From SKNW01 sp050485865 (GTDB taxonomy: Bacteria; Gemmatimonadota; Gemmatimonadetes; Longimicrobiales; Gaopeijiaceae): a DNA stretch of 21,463 nt. The position numbers and the translations under genes are program-made. The notes under the pieces were generated by a model, which saw nothing but the letters and a program-made list of their open reading frames with translations, did not search any database and was not told the origin of the DNA. Location of the stretch: assembly GCA_050485865.1 (NCBI GenBank), contig JBJHCE010000039.1, positions 1-21,463 on the forward strand, given 5' to 3'. Below, piece after piece: positions 7,440 to 15,343 of this stretch. Every line of letters starts with the position of its first letter. The first letter of the stretch is position 1.

Positions 7440-7501
7440 CGGACCCTCCCCGGGGGAGCCAGGTTCCTCCCCCCGACTCCACCCCCGCCGGAGGGGATCG
7501 C

Positions 7502-8548
7502 TTGCGCGCCGTCGTATTTCACGAGCATGGGGGACCCGACGTCCTCCGCGTCGAGGAGCTTCCCCGACCCGAGCCCGGCCCCGGCGCCGTGCTCCTCCGG
7601 GTCGAGGCCTCGTCGCTGAACCACCTGGACCTCTGGGTTCGCCGCGGGCTCCCCATCGAGATTCCCATGCCCCACATCGGGGGCTCGGACATGGCGGGGC
7701 GGGTCGAGGCGGTGGGACCGGGGGTGGATCCGGGGATCCTGGGGATGCGGGTGGTGGTGGACCCGTCGCTGGACTGGGGGTGGGTCGAGGGGGTCCGCCG
7801 GGGCGGAGGGCTTCCCGAGCCCGAATTTCGCGTCATGGGGGAGCACACCCAGGGGGGCCTTGCGGAGTTCGCCGTGGTTCCGGCGGAGAATCTCCGGCAT
7901 CTCCCCGACGGGGTGGCGCCCGCCACCGCGGCGGCGGCGGGGCTCGTCTTCGTGACGGCGTGGCGCGCCCTCTTCGGGCGGGGCGGGCTCGCGCCGGGCG
8001 AGCGGGTTCTCGTGACCGGCGCCTCCGGCGGCGTGGCCACGGCGGCGATCCAGCTCGCCCGGCACGCCGGGGCCCACGTGATCGCCCTCACCTCGGGGGA
8101 GGAGAACGCCCGGCGGGTTCTCGAGCTCGGCGCCCACGAGGCGGTGGACCGCACCGCCGGCGATCCGGCGAAGCTCCTCCGCGGCGCGGTGGGACGACGC
8201 GGGGTGGACCTGGTGGTCGATTCGGTGGGGGAGGTGCTCTGGGATTCCCTCGTGCGGGTCCTCGCCCCCGGTGGCCGGCTCGTCTGCTACGGGGCGACCA
8301 CGGGGCACCGGGCCCCGACCGACCTCCGGCACATCTTCTGGAAGCAGCTCTCCGTTCTCGGGACCACCATGGGGAGCCCGGCGGACTTCACCCGGGTCAT
8401 GGAGCTCGTCTTTCGGGGCGAAGTGGCGCCGGTGATCCACGCCGTCGTCCCCCTGGACGGGGTGCGGGATGCCCAGGCGCGCCTCGAGGAGGGGCGGGTG
8501 TTCGGAAAGATCGTGGTGGCGCCCCACGGGGTGGAGGTGGCCGGGTGA
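7502..8548 (+). CDS. MDR-superfamily oxidoreductase lacking zinc ligands
   Basis: A 348-residue medium-chain dehydrogenase/reductase. The N-terminal GroES-like domain runs to about residue 130, with NHLDLWVRRG and PHIGGSDMAG motifs. The Rossmann domain follows, with VTGASGGVATAA (171-182) as the NAD(P)-binding loop. Relatives with this N-terminal motif usually carry a four-Cys structural zinc lobe; here residues 88-108 contain no Cys, and the catalytic Cys and His-Glu zinc positions read Asn-His and Ser-Asp. It is therefore probably a zinc-independent quinone-oxidoreductase-like NADPH enzyme. The start is TTG 7502, supported by GGAGG (7490-7494) 7 nt upstream. It is the first gene of a three-gene unit and overlaps the next gene by GTGA. 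The substrate is unknown. Confidence 0.9.
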   Translation: MRAVVFHEHGGPDVLRVEELPRPEPGPGAVLLRVEASSLNHLDLWVRRGLPIEIPMPHIGGSDMAGRVEAVGPGVDPGILGMRVVVDPSLDWGWVEGVRRGGGLPEPEFRVMGEHTQGGLAEFAVVPAENLRHLPDGVAPATAAAAGLVFVTAWRALFGRGGLAPGERVLVTGASGGVATAAIQLARHAGAHVIALTSGEENARRVLELGAHEAVDRTAGDPAKLLRGAVGRRGVDLVVDSVGEVLWDSLVRVLAPGGRLVCYGATTGHRAPTDLRHIFWKQLSVLGTTMGSPADFTRVMELVFRGEVAPVIHAVVPLDGVRDAQARLEEGRVFGKIVVAPHGVEVAG

Positions 8549-10869
8549 GCGGGGGCGGACGCCGGGCGAGCACCGCCGAGCGGGTCATCTGGCGGCGGTG
8601 GCTCTGGGGAGGGATCGCGGTGCTCCTGGTCGCGGTCTTCGGGAGCATTCGGGTCACGGTGGACCGCCCGGCGGACCGGGACCGCACTCCGGAAGTTCCC
8701 GCGCTTCCCGGGGCGGTGGCCATGGACGATCCCCTCCTCGCCGTGGACGTTCAGCCCGAGCGGGACACGTGGCTCCGGATCCTGGCCCTCGAGGATGCCC
8801 GGGCCCCCGAGGCCGGGGCTCTCGAGGAGTTCGCGGGCTTCCTCGGGCACCCTGCCGCCGGGATCCGGCGCTCCGCGGTCCGCGCACTCGGGCGACTCGA
8901 GCGGGGCGAGGCCGTGCCCCTCGTGGCCCCGGCGCTCGCCGATGCCGACGCCCGGGTCCGGGTCGAGGCGGCGAACGCCCTCGCGCAGGCGGCCTACCGG
9001 GGCGAGGGGGTGGGCGAGGCCCGGGACCTCATCGTGGGCCGGCTTCACGTAGAGGAGGACCCGGCGGTGCAGGGGGCGCTGGCCCGGGCGCTCGGGCGTC
9101 TCCGGGTCGGGGGTGCGGGGGGCGGAGCCGGTGGGGCGGGTACGGCAGCCAGGTCCGAGGCCGTCCGGTCCGAGCTCGAGGACCGGGCGCTCCGCCTCGC
9201 GGCTGTGGCGGCGCTGGAGCCCGATGCGCCGGCGGCGACCGGCCACGACCTCCGCCTCCTGGGGGTGGCCCGGGGGGCCCTCTTCCTCTTCCGGTCTCCC
9301 GCCGCTTCCGGGTGGGAGGGCGAGGGGTGGGAGGCCCTCGTGCGCGTCCTCGAGGCGGTGGCCGAGGACGTGTCCGTTGCCGCCCCGGCCCGGGAGGCGG
9401 CGGCCCAGGCCCGTGTGGCCGCGGGCACGCCCCTTCCCTCGTGGAGCGAGCGTCTCCTCGGGGCCGACACGCCGGAGCTTCGGAGGATCGCCGCAACCCT
9501 GGTGACCGAGCGGGAGTTGCTGGAACGGGCCCTTTCCGACAGCGATGCCACCGTGCGGATCGAAGGGGTCCGGGGGTGGGCGCGCCGCCTGGCGGCCCGG
9601 GAAGGGTGCGGCCCACTCCTCCGGGCCCTCGACGACCCGTCGCACCACGTGGCCCTGGAGGCCCTGGACGCCCTCGGCCGGGGGGTCTGCCCCGGGGGCG
9701 GGACGGGAGGAAGCGACCTGGTCGAGGCCCAGCTCGAGGTCCTGGCCGGAGGGGTGGGCGAGCTCCGCCCGGGCGCGTGGCACCGCCCGGTCCGCGCCCT
9801 CGCCGCGCTGGCCCGCCTCGCGCCGGAGCGGGCACGTCCCCTCCTTTCCTACGTGGTCGCTTTCGAGGACCCCTTCGTCCGGGCCCACGCCGCCCGGATC
9901 GCCGGTACCCTGGGCGAGGAGGAGGCGCTCCGGGCCCTCGTACGGGACCCGTCGGCCAACGTGCGGCAGGTGGCGCTCTCGGCCCTCGTTCCCCTGGCCG
10001 GTCGGGGCGCCGACCCGATCCTGGTTGAACAGCTCTCCTCCACGGACCCCCAGCTCGTGCAGACGGCGGCCCGGCTTCTCCGAGAAAGCACACCGAGCGA
10101 GGAGTCGATGGCGGCCCTCTTCGCCGCCCTCGAGCGGTTCACCGAAGGGGGGCGGGCCACCGACCGCGATCCCCGGGTGGCTCTGCTGGAGCGGATCGCC
10201 GAGCTCGGCGATGCCCGGGACGCCCCCCGTCTCGAGCGGTGGCTTGCCGACGGGGATCCCCAGGTCCAGGCCGCCGCCGCCGCCGCCCTCCTGGCCTGGA
10301 CAGGCGAGGAGCACGAACCCGTGGCCGCGGCCCCCCTTGCCGGACTCCCGCTTCCGGAGTGGTCCGAGATCCGCGAACTCCACGACGGGCTCCTCGAGCT
10401 CGTCCTGGAGGGCGGGGGGCTTCCCCGCGCCTCCGCCGTCCGGATCCGGATGCTCCCCCTGGAGGCTCCCACGAGCGCGGCCCGGGTGGTGCGCCTCGCC
10501 CGGGAGGGCGCGCTCGATGGCCTCACCCTGCACCGGGTCGTGGCGAACTTCGTCGTTCAGGGCGGAAGCCCCGGCGCGAACGAGTACGCCGGCCACGGCG
10601 CCTACACCCGCGACGAGCTGGGCCGGGTGGGGCACTGGGCGGGCACGGTGGGGGTCTCCACCCGGGGCCGGGACACCGGCGACGGCCAGCTCTTCGTGAA
10701 CCTGGTCCACAACCTCCGCCTGGACCACAACTACACGGTCTTCGGGGTCGTGGTCGAGGGAATGGACGCCGTGGCCGCTGCCCAGGAGGGGGTGACGATC
10801 CGGGAGGCGCGGTGGATCCCGGGCGAGACCCCCGCAGACGGGGCTCTGCCAGAGGGTGATGGCGGGTGA
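8545..10869 (+). CDS. Membrane-anchored HEAT-repeat protein with C-terminal cyclophilin domain
   Basis: A 774-residue fusion. Residues 19-35 form a single N-terminal membrane helix after a basic segment, so the bulk is probably periplasmic. Residues about 85-605 are helical HEAT/PBS-type repeats (for example IRRSAVRALGRLERGEAVPL, VRVEAANALAQAA, VRQVALSALVPLAG), interrupted by a Gly/Ala-rich linker near 190-200. Residues about 615-770 are a cyclophilin-type peptidyl-prolyl isomerase with LHRVVANFVVQGG; Arg664, Phe669 and Gln672 match the catalytic Arg, Phe and Gln of the family. A later DGQLFVNL and NYTVFGVVVEG also fit. The start is GTG 8545 with GGAGG (8533-8537) 7 nt upstream, overlapping the oxidoreductase stop. 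A role as an envelope folding factor with a large client-binding solenoid is inference. Confidence 0.88.
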   Translation: MSGGGRRASTAERVIWRRWLWGGIAVLLVAVFGSIRVTVDRPADRDRTPEVPALPGAVAMDDPLLAVDVQPERDTWLRILALEDARAPEAGALEEFAGFLGHPAAGIRRSAVRALGRLERGEAVPLVAPALADADARVRVEAANALAQAAYRGEGVGEARDLIVGRLHVEEDPAVQGALARALGRLRVGGAGGGAGGAGTAARSEAVRSELEDRALRLAAVAALEPDAPAATGHDLRLLGVARGALFLFRSPAASGWEGEGWEALVRVLEAVAEDVSVAAPAREAAAQARVAAGTPLPSWSERLLGADTPELRRIAATLVTERELLERALSDSDATVRIEGVRGWARRLAAREGCGPLLRALDDPSHHVALEALDALGRGVCPGGGTGGSDLVEAQLEVLAGGVGELRPGAWHRPVRALAALARLAPERARPLLSYVVAFEDPFVRAHAARIAGTLGEEEALRALVRDPSANVRQVALSALVPLAGRGADPILVEQLSSTDPQLVQTAARLLRESTPSEESMAALFAALERFTEGGRATDRDPRVALLERIAELGDARDAPRLERWLADGDPQVQAAAAAALLAWTGEEHEPVAAAPLAGLPLPEWSEIRELHDGLLELVLEGGGLPRASAVRIRMLPLEAPTSAARVVRLAREGALDGLTLHRVVANFVVQGGSPGANEYAGHGAYTRDELGRVGHWAGTVGVSTRGRDTGDGQLFVNLVHNLRLDHNYTVFGVVVEGMDAVAAAQEGVTIREARWIPGETPADGALPEGDGG

Positions 10870-11366
10870 AGACCCGGTTCCTCTGGGGCGTCGCCCTCGT
10901 CCTCGCGGCCGTGGTGGTCCATTCCGCCTGGTCGGACCGCCGCGCCGAGGCCGACTCACCCCGGGTCCGGGCCGAGGCGGTGCGGGCGGAGGTGCGCGCC
11001 GCGCAGGTCGAGGCGGAGGCGTGCCTTGCGGCACTGGAACTCGCCCGGGCACGCTTCGAGGCCCAGACCCGGGAAACCGGGGCGCTGGGGGACCGGATCC
11101 GGCGGCTCGAGGCCCTCGACGACCGGGGTGTGCCCGCCGACTCCTACGATGTCTACCTGGAAACGGTGGAGCGCTTCAACGCCTCCATCGAGCGGTGGGA
11201 GCTCCGGGGCGAGGCCGTGACCGAGGAGCGCGAGGAGTGCCTCACCCTCGTGGAGGAGCGAAACCTCCTTGCCGACTCGCTCCGGCAGATCCTGATCGAG
11301 ATGGGATACCTCCCGGCGGAAGAGGACCTCGCGCCCCCCCTCGAGGCCCCCGACGGGCCATCCTGA
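10866..11366 (+). CDS. Membrane-anchored coiled-coil protein, unknown function
   Basis: A 166-residue protein that starts with GTG overlapping the stop of the HEAT/cyclophilin gene (GTGA), so expression is probably coupled. An N-terminal hydrophobic segment (residues 6-21) acts as a signal anchor. The remainder is strongly helical and charged, with long Ala/Glu/Arg runs from about 30 to 85 and 100 to 145 that look like two coiled-coil arms; the tail is acidic and Pro-rich. It has one Cys in each helical arm (residues 53 and 125), so a disulfide is possible. No family is recognised. Its position suggests it works with the preceding envelope isomerase. Confidence 0.7.
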   Translation: MKTRFLWGVALVLAAVVVHSAWSDRRAEADSPRVRAEAVRAEVRAAQVEAEACLAALELARARFEAQTRETGALGDRIRRLEALDDRGVPADSYDVYLETVERFNASIERWELRGEAVTEEREECLTLVEERNLLADSLRQILIEMGYLPAEEDLAPPLEAPDGPS

Positions 11367-11478
11367 CCCACGCCCCCGGGACCACACCGGTCCCCCATCC
11401 CCCGCAAACGCCGCCGCTGGGCGGATCCCGGGAGAGCCCGGTCCGGGCACGCCCCTTGCCCCTTGGCTGGGACCCGGA

Positions 11479-11506
11479 CCCGGGTCGAACGGACCCGGGC
11501 CGTTTT
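11479..11506 (+). terminator. Intrinsic-terminator-like hairpin
   Basis: CCCGGGTC (11479-11486) pairs perfectly with GACCCGGG (11492-11499) across a 5-nt loop and is followed by CCGTTTT. It lies 112 bp after the three-gene operon and 22 bp before the CBS gene. The T run is short, so termination may be partial. Confidence 0.45.
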
Positions 11507-11527
11507 CCCGGACGCCGGAGGGATCCC

Positions 11528-12067
11528 GTGGACAGGGTGCGCGACATCATGGAGCCGGAGGTCATCACCGTTCCGCCGACGATGCCCGTTTCGGAGCTCG
11601 CGAGTCTCCTGGATCGCGCCGGGATCACCGGGGCCCCGGTGGTGGACATGGCCGGAGCGCTCCTCGGGATCGTGACGGTGCGCGACGTCATGCGCCTTGC
11701 CCGGGAGCTCGCCGAGGTTCCCGAGGCCGCCCGGTGGGGGCTCGGCGCGAGCGTGGCGGACGCCGGGGCCGGGCAACTGGACATTCCCCTCGGCGGGGAG
11801 TTCTTTGCCTACTTCGTGACCCCGGGGGGCGGGTTCGTGGACCTGAGGGACCGGATCCGGCAGCTCCCGGACAGCGTCTTCAGCGGCTACACGGTCCAGG
11901 ACATCATGACCGACGATCCGGTGACCGTTCCGTCCCACATGAAGGTGCGGGAGCTCGCCGGCGTCCTGGTCGAGCGGCGGATCCACCGCGCCCTCGTCGT
12001 GGAGGGAGGGCGGCTCGTGGGAATCGCCACCGCCACCGACCTGCTCCGGGCGGTGGCGGAAGGCTGA
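11528..12067 (+). CDS. Tandem CBS-domain protein
   Basis: A 179-residue soluble protein made almost only of a CBS pair, a module that typically binds adenine nucleotides as an energy sensor. CBS1 covers about 3-55 (VRDIMEPEVITVPPTMPVSE, then GIVTVRDVM) and CBS2 about 120-178 (VQDIMTDDPVTVPSHMKVRE, then GIATATDLLRAV). The 60-residue insert between them is longer than usual and has a GGEFFAYFVTPGGGFVDLRD segment. Start GTG 11528 has GGAGGG at 11517-11522. No effector domain is fused, so it may regulate a partner protein. It ends 5 bp from a second, convergent CBS gene. Confidence 0.88.
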   Translation: MDRVRDIMEPEVITVPPTMPVSELASLLDRAGITGAPVVDMAGALLGIVTVRDVMRLARELAEVPEAARWGLGASVADAGAGQLDIPLGGEFFAYFVTPGGGFVDLRDRIRQLPDSVFSGYTVQDIMTDDPVTVPSHMKVRELAGVLVERRIHRALVVEGGRLVGIATATDLLRAVAEG

Positions 12068-12072
12068 GCCCG

Positions 12073-12534
12073 TCACTCCCAGGAGCGGTCCTTCCTTGCG
12101 CGGGAGGCGTCCGGGGCGCGGGTCCGGGCCCGGGGTCGGGTACGCCGGTCCCGCTCCGTCGCTCCCGGGGGCCCGTTTCCCGTGCGACCTCCTCCCACTA
12201 CCTGCCCTCCGTCCATGGCCCGCTGCACCAGGTCGAGGGCGTCATCCAGGGCGAGGAGGCTCGAAAGGGTCTCGTATCCGTGGTTTCCAAGGAGTTCCTC
12301 GGGAACCGGGGAAGTCATGACCTCGGACACGAAGGTCTCCCCCGGTGCGCGCCCGCGAGCGATGCACCGGACCACCAGGTCCCGGTCGGTGATCGTTCCC
12401 AGCGGACGTTCTTCGCCGTCCACGACCACCAGCGTGTCCACGCCGGAACGGGCCATGACCCGGGCGGCTTCCTCCACCGTGGCGTCAGGGGGGACGGGGG
12501 CGACGTGGCGGGAGCGGACACGACCTGCGGACAT
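12073..12534 (-). CDS. CBS-domain protein with truncated second CBS motif
   Basis: A 153-residue protein. The first CBS motif is complete (about residues 5-60: ATVEEAARVMARSGVDTLVV, then GTITDRDLVVRC). The second begins normally with FVSEVMTSPVPEE and a helix LDDALDLVQRAMDGGQVV, but then breaks into a Gly/Arg/Pro-rich, strongly basic tail (about 118-153) instead of the expected second half. Reading the other frames of this DNA did not restore a CBS end, so a simple recent frameshift is not evident. ATG 12534 is supported by GGAGG ending 7-8 nt upstream. The altered tail faces the convergent CBS gene 5 bp away. Confidence 0.8.
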   Translation of the reverse strand: MSAGRVRSRHVAPVPPDATVEEAARVMARSGVDTLVVVDGEERPLGTITDRDLVVRCIARGRAPGETFVSEVMTSPVPEELLGNHGYETLSSLLALDDALDLVQRAMDGGQVVGGGRTGNGPPGATERDRRTRPRARTRAPDASRARKDRSWE

Positions 12535-12683
12535 GGAGGACCTCCTCGGAGGGGGAGCATGCCGAGGCCCGCCCGTGCGACCGCCTCGAAAGGGGGTCGG
12601 TCGGGGGCCCGGCGATCCGGGGAGTCGGGGAACATGATGGGGACCCGGCGCCGGTCGCGCCAGCATCTTCGTCCGCGAGCCCG

Positions 12684-12689
12684 TAGATT
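12684..12689 (+). promoter_or_regulatory. -10-like element before the MazG-like gene
   Basis: TAGATT lies 21 nt before GTG 12711, with GGAGG (12698-12702) in between. No clear -35 is seen. The same TA-N2-TT form occurs before other genes in this window. Confidence 0.35.
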
Positions 12690-12710
12690 GGGGATTCGGA
12701 GGCGCCGTCC

Positions 12711-13073
12711 GTGCCCCCCGTTCACCCCGCGCACCCCGCTTGCACCCCCATGGATCTCAAGGAAGCCCAGGCCCGCGTCGACCAGTGGATCTCGCAGTTC
12801 GAGGAGGGCTACTGGCCCCCCCTCGTGAACCTGGCCCGACTGGTGGAGGAGGTGGGCGAACTCGGCCGCGAGCTCAACCACCGCTACGGGGCCAAGGTGA
12901 AGCGCGCCGACGAGCCGGAGCAGGACCTGGCCCTCGAGATGGCCGACGTCCTCTTCGTGCTCCTGGCCCTTGCCAACGAGCAGGGGATCGACCTTTCCGA
13001 CGCCCTCGAGCGGACCCTCGAGAAATACAGGGTCCGGGACTCGGGGCGGTGGGTGCGGAAGGCGGACGACTGA
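12711..13073 (+). CDS. MazG-like nucleotide pyrophosphohydrolase
   Basis: A 120-residue all-alpha NTP pyrophosphohydrolase of the MazG/dUTPase-like superfamily, which hydrolyses nucleoside triphosphates to monophosphate and pyrophosphate and is often a housecleaning enzyme. Metal-binding acidic residues are visible: Glu46, Glu47 and Glu50 in LVEEVGELGRE, and Glu76 and Asp79 in LEMADVLF. Single-domain length is normal for the short MazG class. GTG 12711 has GGAGG 8 nt upstream; ATG 12750 starts nearer the conserved domain but has no ribosome-binding site, so the true start is uncertain. It ends 6 bp from the convergent DUF3108-type gene. Confidence 0.88.
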   Translation: MPPVHPAHPACTPMDLKEAQARVDQWISQFEEGYWPPLVNLARLVEEVGELGRELNHRYGAKVKRADEPEQDLALEMADVLFVLLALANEQGIDLSDALERTLEKYRVRDSGRWVRKADD

Positions 13074-13079
13074 CCCCCC

Positions 13080-13904
13080 CTACCCGCACCGCACCGCCCC
13101 CGGCCCCAGCGGCGCACCCCCCCGTTCCATCGACTCCAGCACCATCACGAGGGAGCCCACCACGGGCATGGCGCTCGTGATCTTGACCGGCACCCGGGCG
13201 GCATCGTCGGTGAGGTGGAGCACCACCCGCCCCGTCTCGCCGAAGCGGCTCGGGTCCTTCACCTCCATCTCCACCACCCGGGTGTCGAAGGTCCCGGCGG
13301 GGACGCGGATCCGCTCCTGCCCCCGGTCGCGGAGTCGTACCGGGCTTCGCTCGGCGTCGAAGTGGAGGTCGAACTCCCGCATCTCCCCCTCTTCCAGGCG
13401 CACCGCCCGGGCCAGGTAGATGAAGGAGAGCTCGTCGAGGGGATGCGGGGAGTGGAGCGCCTTCGCCACCCCTCCTTCCGCCTCCCAGAGTCCGGCGCCC
13501 GGGTAGAGTCGCACCCGCTCCTCGCGCCCCCCCATGGGGTGGTGCTCCTCCTTCTCGTAGCGGAGCGCGTGGTGGTGCTCCAGGTCCACCACAGACGAGG
13601 TCCGGTCCCGGATCCGCATGAGCATGACCCGCCCCTGGAAGGAGAAGTCGAGCTGCACCACCGGGCGCCCCTCGAAGCACGAGGGTTCACCCACCGCCAG
13701 CGTCCCGGTCCCCACCTTGCCGAAGACCCCGAAGTCACCGGTGTAGTGAAGTGCCTCGCCCCGGAGCAGGAGCAGCGCCGGCGGATCCTCCGGGGCCGGA
13801 GCAAGCCCGGCGCCCCCCACCGGAAGGGGAGCCCACCACAGAAGCGCCCCGACGCCTCCCAGGAGGAGGGCCGGGGCGATCGGAAAGGGTGGCTTCGGCG
13901 TCAT
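13080..13904 (-). CDS. DUF3108-type exported protein
   Basis: A 274-residue protein with an N-terminal hydrophobic segment (about residues 7-25), so it is exported or anchored. The mature part opens with GEALHYTGDFGVFGKVGTGT and continues as repeated beta strands ending in MERGGAPLGPGAVRCG; this is the pattern of DUF3108 proteins, whose biochemical role is not established. ATG 13904 is preferred over GTG 13946, because the latter lies in the loop of a long hairpin; only a weak GGA precedes ATG 13904. It lies on the same strand as the porin but is separated by that hairpin. Confidence 0.75.
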   Translation of the reverse strand: MTPKPPFPIAPALLLGGVGALLWWAPLPVGGAGLAPAPEDPPALLLLRGEALHYTGDFGVFGKVGTGTLAVGEPSCFEGRPVVQLDFSFQGRVMLMRIRDRTSSVVDLEHHHALRYEKEEHHPMGGREERVRLYPGAGLWEAEGGVAKALHSPHPLDELSFIYLARAVRLEEGEMREFDLHFDAERSPVRLRDRGQERIRVPAGTFDTRVVEMEVKDPSRFGETGRVVLHLTDDAARVPVKITSAMPVVGSLVMVLESMERGGAPLGPGAVRCG

Positions 13905-13925
13905 GGATCCGGTGGCTCGGAGCGC

Positions 13926-13966
13926 GGAGGGGTACCCTTCCGGCACCTCCGGAAGGGCACCCCTCT
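13926..13966 (-). terminator. Long hairpin after the porin gene
   Basis: Bases 13926-13943 pair with 13949-13966 around a 5-nt loop: 16 Watson-Crick pairs, one mismatch (13934/13958) and one G-U. It begins 12 nt after the porin stop on the minus strand. No T run follows, so it may stabilise the mRNA end or act with Rho. Confidence 0.55.
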
Positions 13967-13977
13967 CCGCATCCCCC

Positions 13978-15279
13978 TCAGAAGGAGATGACCCCTTCCA
14001 CCATGAACCCGCTGAACTTCCCGTCGCGACGGATGTCGGTCATCGGGAAATCCTTGTACTGCTGGTTCACGTACTCGAGCTTCATCACCATCTGGGGGGT
14101 GAGGAACCACCCCGCGCCGAGCTGGAACCGGTTCACGCTCACGTCTTCCCCGCTCGCGAGCTCCCCGCTCACCGTGTTGTACCGCGCCCCCACGAAGAGG
14201 GACTCGTTGTCGAAGAAGCGGTAGACCGTCTCGCCCGAGAGCTGGGTCCAGGTGCGGTCGTCGGTCTCGTTCGCCGCCTTGCCCGTGGCGCGCTCCAGGT
14301 TTCCGAAGAACTCGAGCCCGCCCACCTTCACGAAGGGGTTCAGCACGAGGGCGGTGACCTCGCTCCGGAGCCCGGGGTTGATGCGCCCCGAGGTGAAGTT
14401 GCCCGCGAGGGTGGCCGCCGTGTTCTCCATCACGAAGTAGTAGCGCGAGCCCGCCCGGTCGCCACCGTACAGGGTGTTGTTCAGCGACTTGTCGGTGGTG
14501 TAGAAGGACCCGGTGACGCGCACCCGCAGGTTCTCCTCGATCTGCCGGTCGAAGCCCACCTTCCCGTAGATCGAAGGGGCCCGCTCGTCGGGGCGGATCA
14601 CGCTTCCCTGGATCTCTCCGCCGGTGACCGCGAGCATGGCGAGCGCGCCCGACGGGTGCCGGAAGAGAAACTCACCCCCGATCTCGGTGGTGAAGGCGTC
14701 CATGATCAGGTTTCCCACGAAGGGGTTGTACATGGCGTTCCCGTTGTCGGTGCGCCGGAAGTGTGCATCCCCGTAGTTGATCTCGAAGTGCCCGGCACGG
14801 ACGGTCAGGTAGTCCATGAGCGAGTGGAAGAAGTCCACGTCCAGGGGCGACTTGTCGATCTGCACGTACCCGCCCTTCACCCAGGCCTCCGGGTGGTTCC
14901 GTGACGACAGGTAAGTGGTCAGGTTCACCTGGATCCCGTCGGCGAGCTGCGCGCCCAGGTGGAGGTTCGCCGTGGCCAGGTTGAACCCGGGGGCGATGTT
15001 CCGGAGCACGAGGGGGTTCAGCGAGGTCGCGTCCGACGGCTCCCCGTGGGCGTTCTCGTGCGAGAGCGCCTGGAACTGCTGGGTGAAGGACGCACCCCAG
15101 AAGATCTGGAAGCCCCGGTAGGGGGTGTCGGTCCGGGGCGCCTCGAAGATGTTGATCCCGTACTTGTCGTACGGGCGAAAGTGCTGGAGTTCGGTGTTCG
15201 AGAGCTGGGCCTCGGCGGCGGCCGGGGCCAGGATCATCGCCGCAGCGGCGAGAAGCAGGGTCGAACGGATGCGGTTCAT
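13978..15279 (-). CDS. Outer-membrane beta-barrel porin
   Basis: A 433-residue outer-membrane protein. The signal peptide ends AAAEA-Q with cleavage after Ala24. The mature chain is a run of alternating amphipathic strands (for example YLTVRAGHFEINYGD, LRVRVTGSFYTTDK, LFVGARYNTVSGE, MVMKLEYVNQQYKD) and finishes in Phe (VISF), the usual signal for barrel assembly. The pattern resembles phosphate-selective-porin-like families, but the solute cannot be read from sequence. ATG 15279 has GGAGG 8 nt upstream. It follows the YceI gene by 64 bp on the same strand, so the two are probably co-transcribed. A long hairpin closes the unit. Confidence 0.88.
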   Translation of the reverse strand: MNRIRSTLLLAAAAMILAPAAAEAQLSNTELQHFRPYDKYGINIFEAPRTDTPYRGFQIFWGASFTQQFQALSHENAHGEPSDATSLNPLVLRNIAPGFNLATANLHLGAQLADGIQVNLTTYLSSRNHPEAWVKGGYVQIDKSPLDVDFFHSLMDYLTVRAGHFEINYGDAHFRRTDNGNAMYNPFVGNLIMDAFTTEIGGEFLFRHPSGALAMLAVTGGEIQGSVIRPDERAPSIYGKVGFDRQIEENLRVRVTGSFYTTDKSLNNTLYGGDRAGSRYYFVMENTAATLAGNFTSGRINPGLRSEVTALVLNPFVKVGGLEFFGNLERATGKAANETDDRTWTQLSGETVYRFFDNESLFVGARYNTVSGELASGEDVSVNRFQLGAGWFLTPQMVMKLEYVNQQYKDFPMTDIRRDGKFSGFMVEGVISF

Positions 15280-15343
15280 GGCGAATCCCTCCAGGGGGAT
15301 CTGAGGTGTCGGTCGTGCGTGGTGGATCCAGGGCTCCGGCGGG

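Noticed and set aside
11367..11527. A small gene between the coiled-coil gene and the CBS gene
   Set aside because: The only open frame is an extension of the CBS frame and is Pro/Arg-rich; the CBS start at GTG 11528 has a good Shine-Dalgarno.
13904..13946. GTG 13946 as the start of the DUF3108-type gene
   Set aside because: It lies in the loop of a long hairpin and adds residues before a normal export signal, so ATG 13904 is simpler.
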